Shown: positions 1 through 8,073, numbered from the stretch's first letter. The stretch is 51,888 nt of DNA from Oceanospirillum beijerinckii DSM 7166 (GCF_000422425.1 NZ_AULT01000047.1:1-51888), one strand, 5' to 3'. Notes: generated by a model from the letters alone, not told the origin. Made by a program: numbers and translations.

Positions 1-357
1 ACCTATGGTATATACCGCAGAGAGTTTAAAGTTCCAGTCGCCGCGTTGAGCCTGCTGTTGAATAGGGAAGGTCGCATAAAACAGGCTACGATCTTTAAAG
101 AAGTTCTGTTTCGCTTTTTGCAACTCAACAATAAAAAACTCGCCACTGGCACTGACACAGTTCAGATCAAAGATGGCCTTTCGGTCTAATGCAGTAGCGC
201 CTTGATGTTCGTTATTGCTGAAATGAAGCGCTTGAATCTGGTGGTGTTCAGGTAGCAGCGTATTCAAAAAGCTAATCAAGTGAATTTTGCTAGCTTCCTC
301 ACCAAAGGCTTTTTTAAAGCCGAAATCTGTAAATAGGTTGATGTATTTTTCTTTCAC
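1..357 (-). CDS. PD-(D/E)XK nuclease-family transposase, N-terminal part (cut by window edge)
   Basis: Reading the minus strand from a GTG at 357 gives 119 open codons running off the window. The start region reads KYINLFTDFGFKKAFG, the signature opening of the PD-(D/E)XK nuclease family transposases (Rpn/PDDEXK_2 type). Further on, FDLNCVSASGEFFIVELQKAK carries the D...ExxK-like nuclease core (the E-L-Q-K motif). Known relatives are RecA-independent recombination-promoting nucleases, often present in many degenerate copies. No ATG is available: the frame is closed by a TAA about 35 nt upstream, so GTG is the only reasonable start. The C-terminal half is outside the window, so whether the gene is intact cannot be judged. 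It points away from the neighbouring RAYT gene. Confidence 0.75.
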   Translation of the reverse strand, partial: MKEKYINLFTDFGFKKAFGEEASKIHLISFLNTLLPEHHQIQALHFSNNEHQGATALDRKAIFDLNCVSASGEFFIVELQKAKQNFFKDRSLFYATFPIQQQAQRGDWNFKLSAVYTIG

Positions 358-526
358 GGCTCTGCCTTGGGATCGTGCTACGGACGCTGATGATTATCCC
401 TTGTATCGATGGTAGGAGGCAAGATACAGGAGAAAGGACAGTCATCATATTTTGGACGGATTGATGATTCCTGCCTACGCTTAATTCCAATCAGGGAAAG
501 TAAAGCGATTCAAGGAGGAAAGCGTT

Positions 527-1507
527 GTGACTCGTGCCCGCCAGGAACAGATCAGCCCATCGGATACCCCTTATTATCACTGCATTGCTCGCTGCGTACG
601 TCGGGCATTCTTATGTGGTGAAGATCAATTCTCAGGCCAATCTTTTGAACATCGTCGTCAATGGATCATAGAGCGGCTAAACGCACTGGATCAGATGTTT
701 GCCATTGATGTTTGCGCTTACGCTATTATGTCCAATCATTATCACCTGGTGCTTTATATCAGTCAGGATGAAGCAGCTCAGTGGTCAATTAATGACGTGA
801 TTGAGCGCTGGCTGTTGCTATTCAAAGCCCCAATGCTGGTGCAGCGTTATCAAAAAGGGTTGTGTAGCTCTACCGCTGAGTTGGAAAAGGTCTACGAGAT
901 TGTCGAAAAATGGCGGGAAAGACTGGCTGATATCAGCTGGTTTATGCGTTGCCTGAATGAATATATCGCCCGCAAAGCCAATGAAGAAGACCGCTGTACC
1001 GGTCGATTCTGGGAAGGGCGCTTTAAAAGTCAGGCTCTGCTAGATGAGCAAGGCCTATTAACCTGCATGGCCTATGTCGATCTCAACCCTGTACGAGCAG
1101 CAATGGCCGATTGTCCGGAAAACTCAGAGTTTACCTCTATCCAGCAACGTATCAAAGAATATGCTGAACAGAAAAATAGCGCAGATTCACCATGCTTAAA
1201 GCCGTTCTCTGCCAAACAAAAGGATAGTGGCAACTCTATTGCGTTCGATTATGCCGACTACCTGGAACTGATCGACTGGACGGGCCGATGTTGTCGGGAA
1301 GATAAACGGGGATATATTCCGGGTCATCTACCGCCAATACTGCAAAGACTCAATATCGATCAAAATGCCTGGCTCAAAGCAATGAGGCCAGAAGGCCTGC
1401 AAACCAGCCGAGCGATAGGGCATATCAAACGCCTTAAACAATTTGCACAGGATAAAGGGTTGGCTTGGATCTCATCGGGAAATCAGTTTAAAGCTTTGTT
1501 TGTATAA
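527..1507 (+). CDS. REP-associated tyrosine transposase (RAYT, Y1/HUH family)
   Basis: A 326-aa single-domain HUH transposase of the IS200-like Y1 superfamily. Visible signatures are the N-terminal SDTPYYHCIARCVRRAFLCG strand, the HUH metal motif in MSNHYHLVLY, and the helix with candidate catalytic tyrosine in MAYVDLNPVRAAM, preceded by GRFWEGRFKSQ. The start is GTG at 527, chosen because AAGGAGG lies just upstream. RAYTs are normally immobile domesticated genes that act on palindromic REP sequences as single-stranded substrates. No REP copy flanks this gene here, but an inverted REP-like pair lies at 44476-44580. The C-terminal third is longer than in classical IS200 proteins, as usual for this marine RAYT group. 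It looks intact. Confidence 0.88.
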   Translation: MTRARQEQISPSDTPYYHCIARCVRRAFLCGEDQFSGQSFEHRRQWIIERLNALDQMFAIDVCAYAIMSNHYHLVLYISQDEAAQWSINDVIERWLLLFKAPMLVQRYQKGLCSSTAELEKVYEIVEKWRERLADISWFMRCLNEYIARKANEEDRCTGRFWEGRFKSQALLDEQGLLTCMAYVDLNPVRAAMADCPENSEFTSIQQRIKEYAEQKNSADSPCLKPFSAKQKDSGNSIAFDYADYLELIDWTGRCCREDKRGYIPGHLPPILQRLNIDQNAWLKAMRPEGLQTSRAIGHIKRLKQFAQDKGLAWISSGNQFKALFV

Positions 1508-1755
1508 GGCTGCTCAAAGAGGTGAGCTGCGCCTTCCATTATTAATCTGTGGTTTTTCTTCTCTCTGAAGCATGGAAGTAGTGCTTCGGTATCGTTTTAT
1601 TCTCTCGAAATATCTTAATCGTTGGTTATCCGAGTTGAACCTGCCGGATGTTTTAGCTCATTTCAAATGATGGCTGCCCCCGTTTGTGCCGTCAGAGTAA
1701 GTAGGATAAGTGAAGAGGCGATACGAGACACTCACAAAATAACCTATATAAATCA

Positions 1756-2271
1756 ATGAGTAGAAAGTGGATGTCCCCGATTGTTTCGCAACTGACCGGT
1801 ATCGCTAAGTCGACGATCTCTAAAATAGAAAACAACCAGACCTCACCCAGCTTTGAGACCCTGCAGCAGATTACTCAGGGGTTGAATATTCACCTGCCTC
1901 AGCTATTTGAACGCGTTGAAGATAAACCAAAACCCTATGGCAGGCTGGATATTACCCGGGGTGATAAACAAAAGCTGTACAGCACCCAAAGCTATGACTA
2001 TCAGCAACACTCTGACCAGATTGCCAACAAAAAGCTCAGCCCCAGAGTACTGACCATTAAAGCCCGCTCAACCCAGGAATTAAACGGCTGGATCAAAGAC
2101 GACGGCGAAGGCTTTTTATACGTGTTACAGGGCAGTATTATCCTTTACTCAGAATTTTATGAACCTATCACCCTACATAAAGGTGACAGCACCTATTACG
2201 ACTGTAATATGGGGCATAACTTTCTGGCTTCTGGCGAAGATACCGCCAGAGTTTTATGGGTGCTTTCCTGA
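1756..2271 (+). CDS. XRE-family regulator with C-terminal cupin, N-terminus eroded
   Basis: The 171-aa product has the second half of an XRE helix-turn-helix (LTGIAKSTISKIENNQTSPS, about residues 13-32) and a C-terminal cupin (GEGFLYVLQGSIILY ... LHKGDSTYYDCNMGHNF, about residues 112-160). Family members usually begin about 20 residues before the 'LTGIAKSTIS' helix with a GDTIRHYRK-type helix. Here the reading frame continues upstream to a TGA at 1711 and encodes a recognisable but damaged version (R-G-D-T-R-H-S) with no start codon. The ATG at 1756 has no Shine-Dalgarno site. I infer a gene with a degraded 5' end, possibly a pseudogene. Ligand unknown; relatives repress small operons for amine or amino-acid metabolism. 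Confidence 0.65.
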   Translation: MSRKWMSPIVSQLTGIAKSTISKIENNQTSPSFETLQQITQGLNIHLPQLFERVEDKPKPYGRLDITRGDKQKLYSTQSYDYQQHSDQIANKKLSPRVLTIKARSTQELNGWIKDDGEGFLYVLQGSIILYSEFYEPITLHKGDSTYYDCNMGHNFLASGEDTARVLWVLS

Positions 2272-2422
2272 ACGATCAGGCCACTTGTGAGGTTCATTTT
2301 ATTCCTCTATGCCCGTGCTACAATCGTGCAACTTATATCTGTATTCGACCTGAGTAAGTCTTATCTATCATCCGTTTCAACCGACTCTGACCCAGCCAGG
2401 TCAAACACACTTTGGCATTGAG

Positions 2423-3175
2423 GTGAAACTGGCCAGACCTTGTAAAGCTCTGGAAAGCACCGTTTATGCCTTTGTTCAGGTCAGAACGGACAAATCAGCG
2501 ATATACCCCATTGTGCCAGACGGTACTAATATTCTGTTTTTCTCATCATGTCGTGAATCCTTTGGTGGTACTCAGTCAAAAATTTTAGAAATACCGCTGA
2601 CTATTCCTGATAGCGAGTATTTCGGTATCTGGTTTTATCCGGGAGCGATGCGCCGCTTTTTTAATATCGACCTGTCAGAAGCAAGTGATACGATTTTTGA
2701 GCTGGATTTTCTGGAAGCTCCTGTGCTTCGGAACTTACACGAGCGTATTTATGATGAGGTCAGCTTTGAAAACCGGATCAGTTTATGTGAACGCCTGCTG
2801 ACTAAGACGCAAAGCAACGCTGGTTTTATCGCTTATCTGGATCATGCCCTGAGTCAGATTTATCAATCTGGTGGGAATATCTCTGTTGAGAAGCTAGCTG
2901 ATAGGGTGGGTTGCAGCTCCAGGCATCTGAACCGCATTTTTCAATTACATATTGGCGCTTCAATCAAAGCGTTCTCTCAAATGGTTCGAATGAACTCTTT
3001 TTTGAATAACAAGTATCGTTATGGAACCTGCTCCAGCTTCCCTGCTCTGCCTGGACAGTGTGATTCTGGATTTTTTGATCAATCTCATCTGATCCGCTCC
3101 TTTAAAAAGCAGGGCCTTCAGTCACTGTCGCCTTTCGTACAAGAATTTATGTCCGATTTTTACAATTCAAAATAG
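2423..3175 (+). CDS. AraC-family transcriptional regulator
   Basis: A 250-aa protein with an N-terminal sensing domain of the type usually paired with AraC HTHs (IYPIVPDGTNILFF; GIWFYPGAMRRFF) and a C-terminal double HTH (ISVEKLADRVGCSSRHLNRI, about residues 155-175; SGFFDQSHLIRSFKKQ, about 220-235). The second HTH is oddly spaced, with an extra Pro/Gly/Cys-rich piece (CSSFPALPGQCD) where the connecting helix should be. GTG 2423 is the only standard start, preceded by a weak GAGG. The frame stays open upstream to a TGA at 2351 and reads like coding sequence, so the original start may be lost. It lies 51 bp before fabA and could regulate it. Confidence 0.7.
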   Translation: MKLARPCKALESTVYAFVQVRTDKSAIYPIVPDGTNILFFSSCRESFGGTQSKILEIPLTIPDSEYFGIWFYPGAMRRFFNIDLSEASDTIFELDFLEAPVLRNLHERIYDEVSFENRISLCERLLTKTQSNAGFIAYLDHALSQIYQSGGNISVEKLADRVGCSSRHLNRIFQLHIGASIKAFSQMVRMNSFLNNKYRYGTCSSFPALPGQCDSGFFDQSHLIRSFKKQGLQSLSPFVQEFMSDFYNSK

Positions 3176-3226
3176 AGTCTGAAAATCATACTGCTAAGCC
3201 TGCTTTTAAGAGTTTATGAGGTCAGT

Positions 3227-3715
3227 ATGCAGTTTTCTCACTCCGATATTTTAGCCATGTCCGAAGGTTCATTTTTTGGTGATGGTAACGCTCAATTACC
3301 CAGTGATCAGATGCTAATGCTGGATGAAATTACTCATCTGGATACATCGGGTGGCCAGTATCAGAAAGGTTTTTTGCAAGCTCAGTTCATGATCAAACCC
3401 GATCACTGGTTTTTTGCTTGTCATTTTAAGGGAGACCCCGTTATGCCCGGATGTCTGGGACTGGATGCATTATGGCAACTACTGGGTGTTTTTCTGGGCT
3501 ATTCAGGTCTTCCGGGAAGAGGTCGAGCACTGGGTGTAGGTAATGTGCGTTTTACGGGACAAATCTATCCGGATACCAAGGCCATTGAATACCATATTCA
3601 TGTTAAGAGAATTATCAGAAAGCCGTTAGCTATGGGAATTGCTGATGGCTTTGTCCTGCTTAATGGCGAAGTGATTTACAAAGCGACCGATTTAAAAGTA
3701 GGCATGATTCGCTGA
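3227..3715 (+). CDS. fabA: FabA-type 3-hydroxyacyl-ACP dehydratase/isomerase
   Basis: A 162-aa single hot-dog-fold protein that matches FabA over its full length. FabA dehydrates 3-hydroxydecanoyl-ACP and isomerises the trans-2 product to cis-3, the branch point of anaerobic unsaturated fatty acid synthesis. The active-site His is at 66 in WFFACHFKGDPVMPGC and the Asp at 80 in LGLDALWQLL. RALGVGNVRFTGQ and ADGFVLLNGEVIYKATDLKVG are also family hallmarks. It lacks the last ~10 residues of E. coli FabA. fabB, its usual partner, is not adjacent; instead an AraC regulator precedes it. This may be a second, conditionally expressed copy rather than the housekeeping gene, which is inference. Confidence 0.88.
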   Translation: MQFSHSDILAMSEGSFFGDGNAQLPSDQMLMLDEITHLDTSGGQYQKGFLQAQFMIKPDHWFFACHFKGDPVMPGCLGLDALWQLLGVFLGYSGLPGRGRALGVGNVRFTGQIYPDTKAIEYHIHVKRIIRKPLAMGIADGFVLLNGEVIYKATDLKVGMIR

Positions 3716-3847
3716 TGGTCTGGCTGGAAGACAGCGGTTGGAAAACACCGGTTGAACAAACCTTAAGTTCTATTAGCTTCATTCCCTGATGAGCGGGTAT
3801 TCTGTATAGCACAATTACCTGCACTGATTAACGGAGGGTTTCAGAAC

Positions 3848-4483
3848 GTGGATATCATACAAATATTCAGTTTTATGCTGGTGGCGGCACTGCTGGTTAT
3901 TTCGCCCGGACCAAACGGTGTCTTAATTGCGAAAACAGTCCCTGTTTCTGGTAAAGCGGCTGGGTTTGCCAACATCGGGGGCTTTATTGCAGCATTCTTT
4001 GTTCATGGCAGCTTGTCTGTATTCGGGCTATCAGTGCTTCTGGTGCAATCTGCTCAGGCGTTCACCCTGTTCAAACTGCTGGGAGCCGCTTATCTTTGCT
4101 GGATCGGTATCAAATCATTGATGCAGGCATGGCAAAACAAGCCTGTTCAGAATAACGCTGAGGGAACCAGCAAGCCAACATCACTGGAAGGGGCTTTTGC
4201 GGAAGGTTTTCTGACCAATGCCCTGAATCCTAAGGTGTCCATGTTCTATCTGGCTGCTTTTCCACAGTTCATTCCTGTCGACGGCAGTGTAGCAACTGCA
4301 TTTATGCTGGTCGTCCTGCATGCAATCATTAATCTGGCCTGGTTCTCCACCATGGTCATTCTGCTGGCCCGTATAAAGCAGGCATCCAGAAATTCCGCTT
4401 TTTCCCGTTGGCTGAAATCAGTGACGGGTGCTGTATTTATCGGCTTTGGGGCTAAGCTGGCGTTTATGAAACCTGCAGAGTAA
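3848..4483 (+). CDS. LysE/RhtB-family amino-acid exporter
   Basis: A 211-aa inner-membrane protein with about six hydrophobic segments and the LysE/RhtB signature near the N-terminus (VISPGPNGVLIAKT) and again at NALNPKVSMFYLAAFPQFI. Family members export amino acids or derivatives such as homoserine, threonine or lysine; the substrate cannot be told from sequence. The start is a GTG at 3848 with GGAGG 11 nt upstream. It converges on sigZ, with only 14 bp between the two stop codons. Length is normal for the family and nothing appears broken. Confidence 0.88.
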   Translation: MDIIQIFSFMLVAALLVISPGPNGVLIAKTVPVSGKAAGFANIGGFIAAFFVHGSLSVFGLSVLLVQSAQAFTLFKLLGAAYLCWIGIKSLMQAWQNKPVQNNAEGTSKPTSLEGAFAEGFLTNALNPKVSMFYLAAFPQFIPVDGSVATAFMLVVLHAIINLAWFSTMVILLARIKQASRNSAFSRWLKSVTGAVFIGFGAKLAFMKPAE

Positions 4484-4497
4484 AACGGCTCAGGCTT

Positions 4498-5052
4498 TCA
4501 GCAGGCTGTACAGTGATCTTTCAATACACAATCCGCTACGTTGCCATCTTTATCCAGAGTAAGATGGCAACAGGATTCAAACAGCCCTTTTAACTCTCCT
4601 CTGGCTTTCTGTACTCTGGATTTCAGCGTGGAATAATGAATATTATGCTCCTGAGCATAGGCTTTCTGTGGCTTTTCCATCAGATCGATTTCTGAAAGTA
4701 AGTGAGCGCTTTCTTCGGGTAACGCCTGGATAAAGGGCTGCAAACATCCCGATAATTCCTGCTGTATCCCAGGTTCCTGATGTGCGCCTTGAGACTCTTC
4801 ATACCATAAGGTTTCGCCTTCTGGCAGGGGCTCTCGTCCACGTTTACGATAAAAATCAATAATGGCGTGATTGGCAATCTGAAATAGCCAGGATTTCACG
4901 CTTTTTTGTGAACGCACCGTGTGCAGGTTGTTATAGGTTTTAATCAGAATATCCTGCAACAAATCATCCACTTCATCAGGATCAGATACTTTTGAGTGTA
5001 AAAATGCTTTCAGGCCAGAACGGTACTCTGACCAGACGGTTTCAATATTCAT
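4498..5052 (-). CDS. sigZ: RNA polymerase sigma factor SigZ (ECF type)
   Basis: A 184-aa ECF sigma factor. Region 2 is visible in DEVDDLLQDILIKTYNNL and KSWLFQIANHAIIDFYRKR (residues ~25-70), region 4 in KPQKAYAQEHNIHYSTLKSR (~125-150). The C-terminus carries the Cys-rich tail typical of SigZ (CCHLTLDKDGNVADCVLKDHC and a final Cys), which could bind a metal or sense redox state. No anti-sigma factor gene is adjacent. The 5' side (5053-5271) holds a strong hairpin and a 14-bp perfect palindrome, the latter being a possible operator. The Shine-Dalgarno site is weak. SigZ regulons are poorly described. Confidence 0.85.
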   Translation of the reverse strand: MNIETVWSEYRSGLKAFLHSKVSDPDEVDDLLQDILIKTYNNLHTVRSQKSVKSWLFQIANHAIIDFYRKRGREPLPEGETLWYEESQGAHQEPGIQQELSGCLQPFIQALPEESAHLLSEIDLMEKPQKAYAQEHNIHYSTLKSRVQKARGELKGLFESCCHLTLDKDGNVADCVLKDHCTAC

Positions 5053-5188
5053 AGCGTTTACCTGTTGTCGCTACACACTGACACAAATTTTCGACCAATG
5101 GCTGAAGAATGAAGCTACCGGTCAAAGAGAAACGTTTGTATGTGCTTATGTCCGGATTCATCACGTCACTAATACACAACACACAAAT

Positions 5189-5219
5189 AACTATAGCTCC
5201 GGCATTCGGAGCTATAGTT
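5189..5219 (-). terminator. Strong hairpin, likely terminator
   Basis: A perfect 13-bp inverted repeat (5189-5201 and 5207-5219) with a 5-nt loop. On the minus strand the stem is followed by TTATTTG, a moderately U-rich tail. It would end transcription coming from the GST remnant before sigZ. On the plus strand only a few T residues follow. Confidence 0.6.
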
Positions 5220-5230
5220 TTCGAAGGTAT

Positions 5231-5244
5231 CCGCTTATAAGCGG
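5231..5244. promoter_or_regulatory. 14-bp perfect palindrome, possible operator
   Basis: CCGCTTATAAGCGG is an uninterrupted palindrome between the GST remnant and sigZ, about 180 bp upstream of the sigZ start and just outside the strong hairpin. It has the size of a dimeric repressor site. No regulator in the window can be tied to it, so function is a guess. Confidence 0.3.
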
Positions 5245-5271
5245 GTATTATCATTTCAATGATCAGAAGGC

Positions 5272-5607
5272 TCAGCAGCACTGGCCAGAATCACAAGCCT
5301 GATCCGCCGAGGCCGTACAGCATTTACCTGTTCCCAGGTACGTGCTCTCTGACAGATAGAACGCTGTAAAGGCCTCATCAAAATCCTCTGCGACCGATTT
5401 TTCTGCCAGACCCGTTGCCATTATCGCAGCCTGCCAGGCTTTGACTCTGGGGTATGGTGCCAGAAAGTCATACTTAGCATATTTTTCAATCACATGGGCT
5501 CTGTGCAGTAAGGGTAACCAGGCAATATCGATATTGCTCAGTGTCTCGCCTTTAAAGAAAGGTCCGGTATCCAGCTGTTTTTCTGCTTTTGCAAAGTAAG
5601 CGCTCAT
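5272..5607 (-). pseudogene. Glutathione S-transferase, C-terminal fragment
   Basis: The 111-residue frame matches only the all-helical C-terminal domain of a GST (AEKQLDTGPFFKGETLSNID, IAWLPLLHRA, YPRVKAWQAAI). The N-terminal thioredoxin-like glutathione-binding domain is missing. The frame opens exactly at the presumed left end of the IS66 element: its first four codons are the complement of the IS terminus, and the rest of the gene is not found on the far side of the IS. An adjacent deletion after insertion would explain this. The C-terminus is unusually Cys-rich (GKCCTASADQACDSGQCC). I regard it as a non-functional remnant. Confidence 0.8.
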
Positions 5608-5683
5608 TCTGAGGCGTTCTACCGGAGCACTCTCTTCCTAATTAATCTGGTCTTATCCTTTAAACAAGACGAGACCTTATACC

Positions 5684-5977
5684 ATGACTCAATATACACG
5701 ACGCTCATCTGAACAATGGCAAGCTCTGATTCAGCAGTGGCAAGAAAGTGGATTATCAGCCCCTCAGTTTTGTGAACAGCATGAGGTCGGCTACGCCAGC
5801 TTCTGTAACTGGCGTAAACGATTCAATACTCAGGACAGTCCTGCTGAAGAGTCCTCTTCAGAAGCTCAGTTCATCGATTTACAGTCGCTCACTGCAACCT
5901 CAGCCGATGATTCCAAAGGCTGGAACATTGTGCTCAGCCTGGGCAATGGGGTTGAACTGCGTCTGTCTCAGAACTGA
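5684..5977 (+). CDS. tnpA: IS66 TnpA (accessory HTH protein)
   Basis: A 97-aa IS66 OrfA/TnpA-type protein with an N-terminal HTH: SSEQWQALIQQWQESGLSAP followed by QFCEQHEVGYASFCNWRKRF (residues ~8-47). The C-terminal tail (GWNIVLSLGNGVELRLSQN) is typical of these proteins. It is required for IS66 transposition together with TnpB and TnpC, and its role is probably DNA binding. Its stop overlaps the tnpB start (TGATG), so the two are translationally coupled. It begins 88 bp inside the presumed left terminus. It looks intact. Confidence 0.88.
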   Translation: MTQYTRRSSEQWQALIQQWQESGLSAPQFCEQHEVGYASFCNWRKRFNTQDSPAEESSSEAQFIDLQSLTATSADDSKGWNIVLSLGNGVELRLSQN

Positions 5978-6330
5978 TGTTTACCCCTGCCAGTCAGAGC
6001 CGGATATGGCTCTGTACACACCCCGTGGATATGCGTAAATCCTTTGACGGCCTGAGTGCTCTGGTCAGAAATCAGATGAAGTGCAATCCCGTGACCGGTG
6101 ATTACTTTATCTTCGTGAACCGGCGAAAAACGCAGATGAAGATACTCTACTTTGATGTTACCGGTTTTTGTCTATGGGCTAAGCGTCTCGAACAAGGCCA
6201 GTTCAGGCTCACGCCTTCACCTGACGGACAGCGCCGTATTCGGGCGGTTGATCTTCAACTCTTGCTCGAAGGCATTGAAATCCAAAAAGCCCGACAATTT
6301 AAACGTTATCGGCATGGTACTTCGACTTAA
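5977..6330 (+). CDS. tnpB: IS66 TnpB (Orf2 family)
   Basis: A 117-aa IS66 Orf2-like protein, full length for the family. Hallmarks are the opening IWLCTHPVDMRKSFDGLSAL and the later MKILYFDVTGFCLWAKRLEQ and GQFRLTP segments. It is required for transposition but has no known catalytic activity. The ATG shares bases with the tnpA stop and tnpC starts 2 nt after its stop, so the three genes form one tightly coupled operon. This TnpB is unrelated to the IS200/605 RNA-guided TnpB nuclease despite the name. Confidence 0.9.
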   Translation: MFTPASQSRIWLCTHPVDMRKSFDGLSALVRNQMKCNPVTGDYFIFVNRRKTQMKILYFDVTGFCLWAKRLEQGQFRLTPSPDGQRRIRAVDLQLLLEGIEIQKARQFKRYRHGTST

Positions 6331-6331
6331 C

Positions 6332-7888
6332 ATGGGCATAATGATGCGTATGAAAGAGACTTCAACGCCTTCAGCAGAACCCAACCTTCAGAACATGAAA
6401 GTGCTTCTGGAAGAAAACGCCGCCCTCAGGCGTCGGGTGGAGTGGTTCGAACGCCAGTTTTTCGGACAAAAGTCTGAAAAACGCCCTGTGGATCACCCTT
6501 TACAGCATAGCTTGTTGGGCGATCTGCCGGTGCCCACTGAGCCTGAAGGCGAACAGACTGAGGTCACTTATACCCGGGGTAAAGCACCGAAGCAGCGCCC
6601 TGAAGATTGCGTGAACGATAGCGGGCTACGCTTTAACGATCAGGTACCCGTTGAAGTCATTGAACTGAATGCACCAGAGCTACAAGGAGCAGATGCGGAT
6701 CAATATGTGGTGATCGGCACTAAAACTACCTTCCGGCTGGCTCAACGTCCCGCCAGTTATGTGGTGCTGCGTTATGAACGTCCCATTGTGCGCCGTAAAG
6801 ATAAGCCTCAGCCGGAATCCAGTCCGGCACCGGATAACGTACTGGACAGAAGTTTATCTGATGTCAGCCTTCTGGCCGGTATGCTGGTCGATAAGTTCCA
6901 GTTCCATCTGCCGCTTTACCGCCAACACCAGCGGATGGTGGCTGCGGGCGTCACAGTCAGCCGTGCGACCCTGACCCATCTTGTGAAACGGAGCATTGAT
7001 CTACTGCGCCCTATTGTTGCGGCCCAACTGATCAGCGTCCTGAACAGCCAAGTGCTGGCCATGGATGAAACCCCAATCAAGGCGGGAAAAGCAGGCAAAG
7101 GTAAGATGAGTAAAGGCTGGTTCTGGCCGCTGTATGGTGATCAGGATGAGATCGTGTTCACCTTCTCGAAAAGCCGTGGCCGCCAACAGATCGAAAACAC
7201 CTTAAAGCAGGACTTTAAAGGCACGTTGATCAGTGACGGTTATGCGGCTTACACCAGCTATATCGAGAAGAACAAAGAGATCACCCATGCCCAGTGCTGG
7301 GTCCATAGCCGTCGGAAGTTTATAGAAGCGGAAACAGAGTACCCGGATCGGGTCAAAGAAGCCTTGGCGATGATCGCGACCTTGTATAAGGAAGAAGAGA
7401 GGATCGAAGCACAAGGTTTAGATGAGACCAGCAAACGGGAACGGCGGCTCGAAAAGAGCAAGCCCGTGGTGGATCGGTTCTTTGAATGGTGCCAACAGCA
7501 ACTCAATCTCGGTGACCTACTGCCTTCGAGTCCGTTACGAAAGGCGCTGAACTATGTTATCAGTCGTGAAACTGAGTTGAGGGTCTTTCTTGAAGAGCCC
7601 AATGTGCCTCTGGATACCAATCATCTGGAAAGAGCATTACGCCCAATCCCAATGGGACGTAAAAACTGGCTGTTCTGCTGGACAGAGGTGGGCGCGGAAC
7701 ATGTGGGCATTATCCAGAGCCTGGTCTGCACCTGTAAGCAGCATAAGATCAATCCGTACACTTATCTTACGGACGTACTGCTGCGTATAAACCAGCACCC
7801 TGCGAGTCAGGTCGAAGAACTGACACCTCGGTTATGGAAAGAGAAGTTCGCTGAAAATCCACTGCGCTCAGATCTGGCGAGTCAATAA
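6332..7888 (+). CDS. tnpC: IS66 TnpC, DDE transposase
   Basis: A 518-aa DDE transposase. I use the ATG at 6332 immediately after tnpB; the open frame extends 180 nt further up inside tnpB but that part is not TnpC-like. The N-terminal leucine-zipper segment (VLLEENAALRRRVEWFERQF) is typical. The catalytic triad is Asp in LAMDETPIK, Asp in LISDGYAAY and Glu in NHLERALRP. The cysteines of the usual IS66 zinc finger (CPxCG) are absent; the corresponding stretch has EDCVNDSGLRFND followed by VEVIELNAPEL. The C-terminal IS66 tail is complete, so the gene appears functional. Confidence 0.92.
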   Translation: MGIMMRMKETSTPSAEPNLQNMKVLLEENAALRRRVEWFERQFFGQKSEKRPVDHPLQHSLLGDLPVPTEPEGEQTEVTYTRGKAPKQRPEDCVNDSGLRFNDQVPVEVIELNAPELQGADADQYVVIGTKTTFRLAQRPASYVVLRYERPIVRRKDKPQPESSPAPDNVLDRSLSDVSLLAGMLVDKFQFHLPLYRQHQRMVAAGVTVSRATLTHLVKRSIDLLRPIVAAQLISVLNSQVLAMDETPIKAGKAGKGKMSKGWFWPLYGDQDEIVFTFSKSRGRQQIENTLKQDFKGTLISDGYAAYTSYIEKNKEITHAQCWVHSRRKFIEAETEYPDRVKEALAMIATLYKEEERIEAQGLDETSKRERRLEKSKPVVDRFFEWCQQQLNLGDLLPSSPLRKALNYVISRETELRVFLEEPNVPLDTNHLERALRPIPMGRKNWLFCWTEVGAEHVGIIQSLVCTCKQHKINPYTYLTDVLLRINQHPASQVEELTPRLWKEKFAENPLRSDLASQ

Positions 7889-7905
7889 CGCCCTTAAATG
7901 AACGG

Positions 7906-8073
7906 TTACTCTTTTTTGGCGTCTTGAATTTTTTCCAGATTATCATGTAGCAGACCTTCCAGTTTGATCAGCTTTTGCCGTATCTCTTCATCTTTCTTAT
8001 GTTCGTACAGACCGGTTAGCGTTTCGGTCATGGCGTTCAGAATAGGATGAAGTTTTTCATAATCATCAGGCAT
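7906..8073 (-). CDS. Small IS66 passenger protein, unknown function
   Basis: A 55-aa reading frame on the minus strand inside the right part of the IS66 element, ending 17 bp from the convergent tnpC stop. It begins MPDDYEKLHPILNAMTETL, is highly charged, predicted all-helical and ends KIQDAKKE. An AAAGGA Shine-Dalgarno site lies 8 nt before the ATG. Its position between tnpC and the right inverted repeat makes it cargo of the IS. I do not recognise a family; it could be a small regulator of transposition or a chance ORF, but the good ribosome site and clean amphipathic composition favour a real gene. Confidence 0.6.
   Translation of the reverse strand: MPDDYEKLHPILNAMTETLTGLYEHKKDEEIRQKLIKLEGLLHDNLEKIQDAKKE

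Noticed and set aside
5042..5281. 79-aa minus-strand frame between sigZ and the GST remnant.
   Set aside because: It runs through the terminator hairpin and the palindrome, has no ribosome site and overlaps the sigZ start.
5977..6330. TnpB as an RNA-guided nuclease with a nearby guide RNA.
   Set aside because: This is IS66 Orf2, unrelated to the IS200/IS605 TnpB; no RuvC or zinc-ribbon motif is present.
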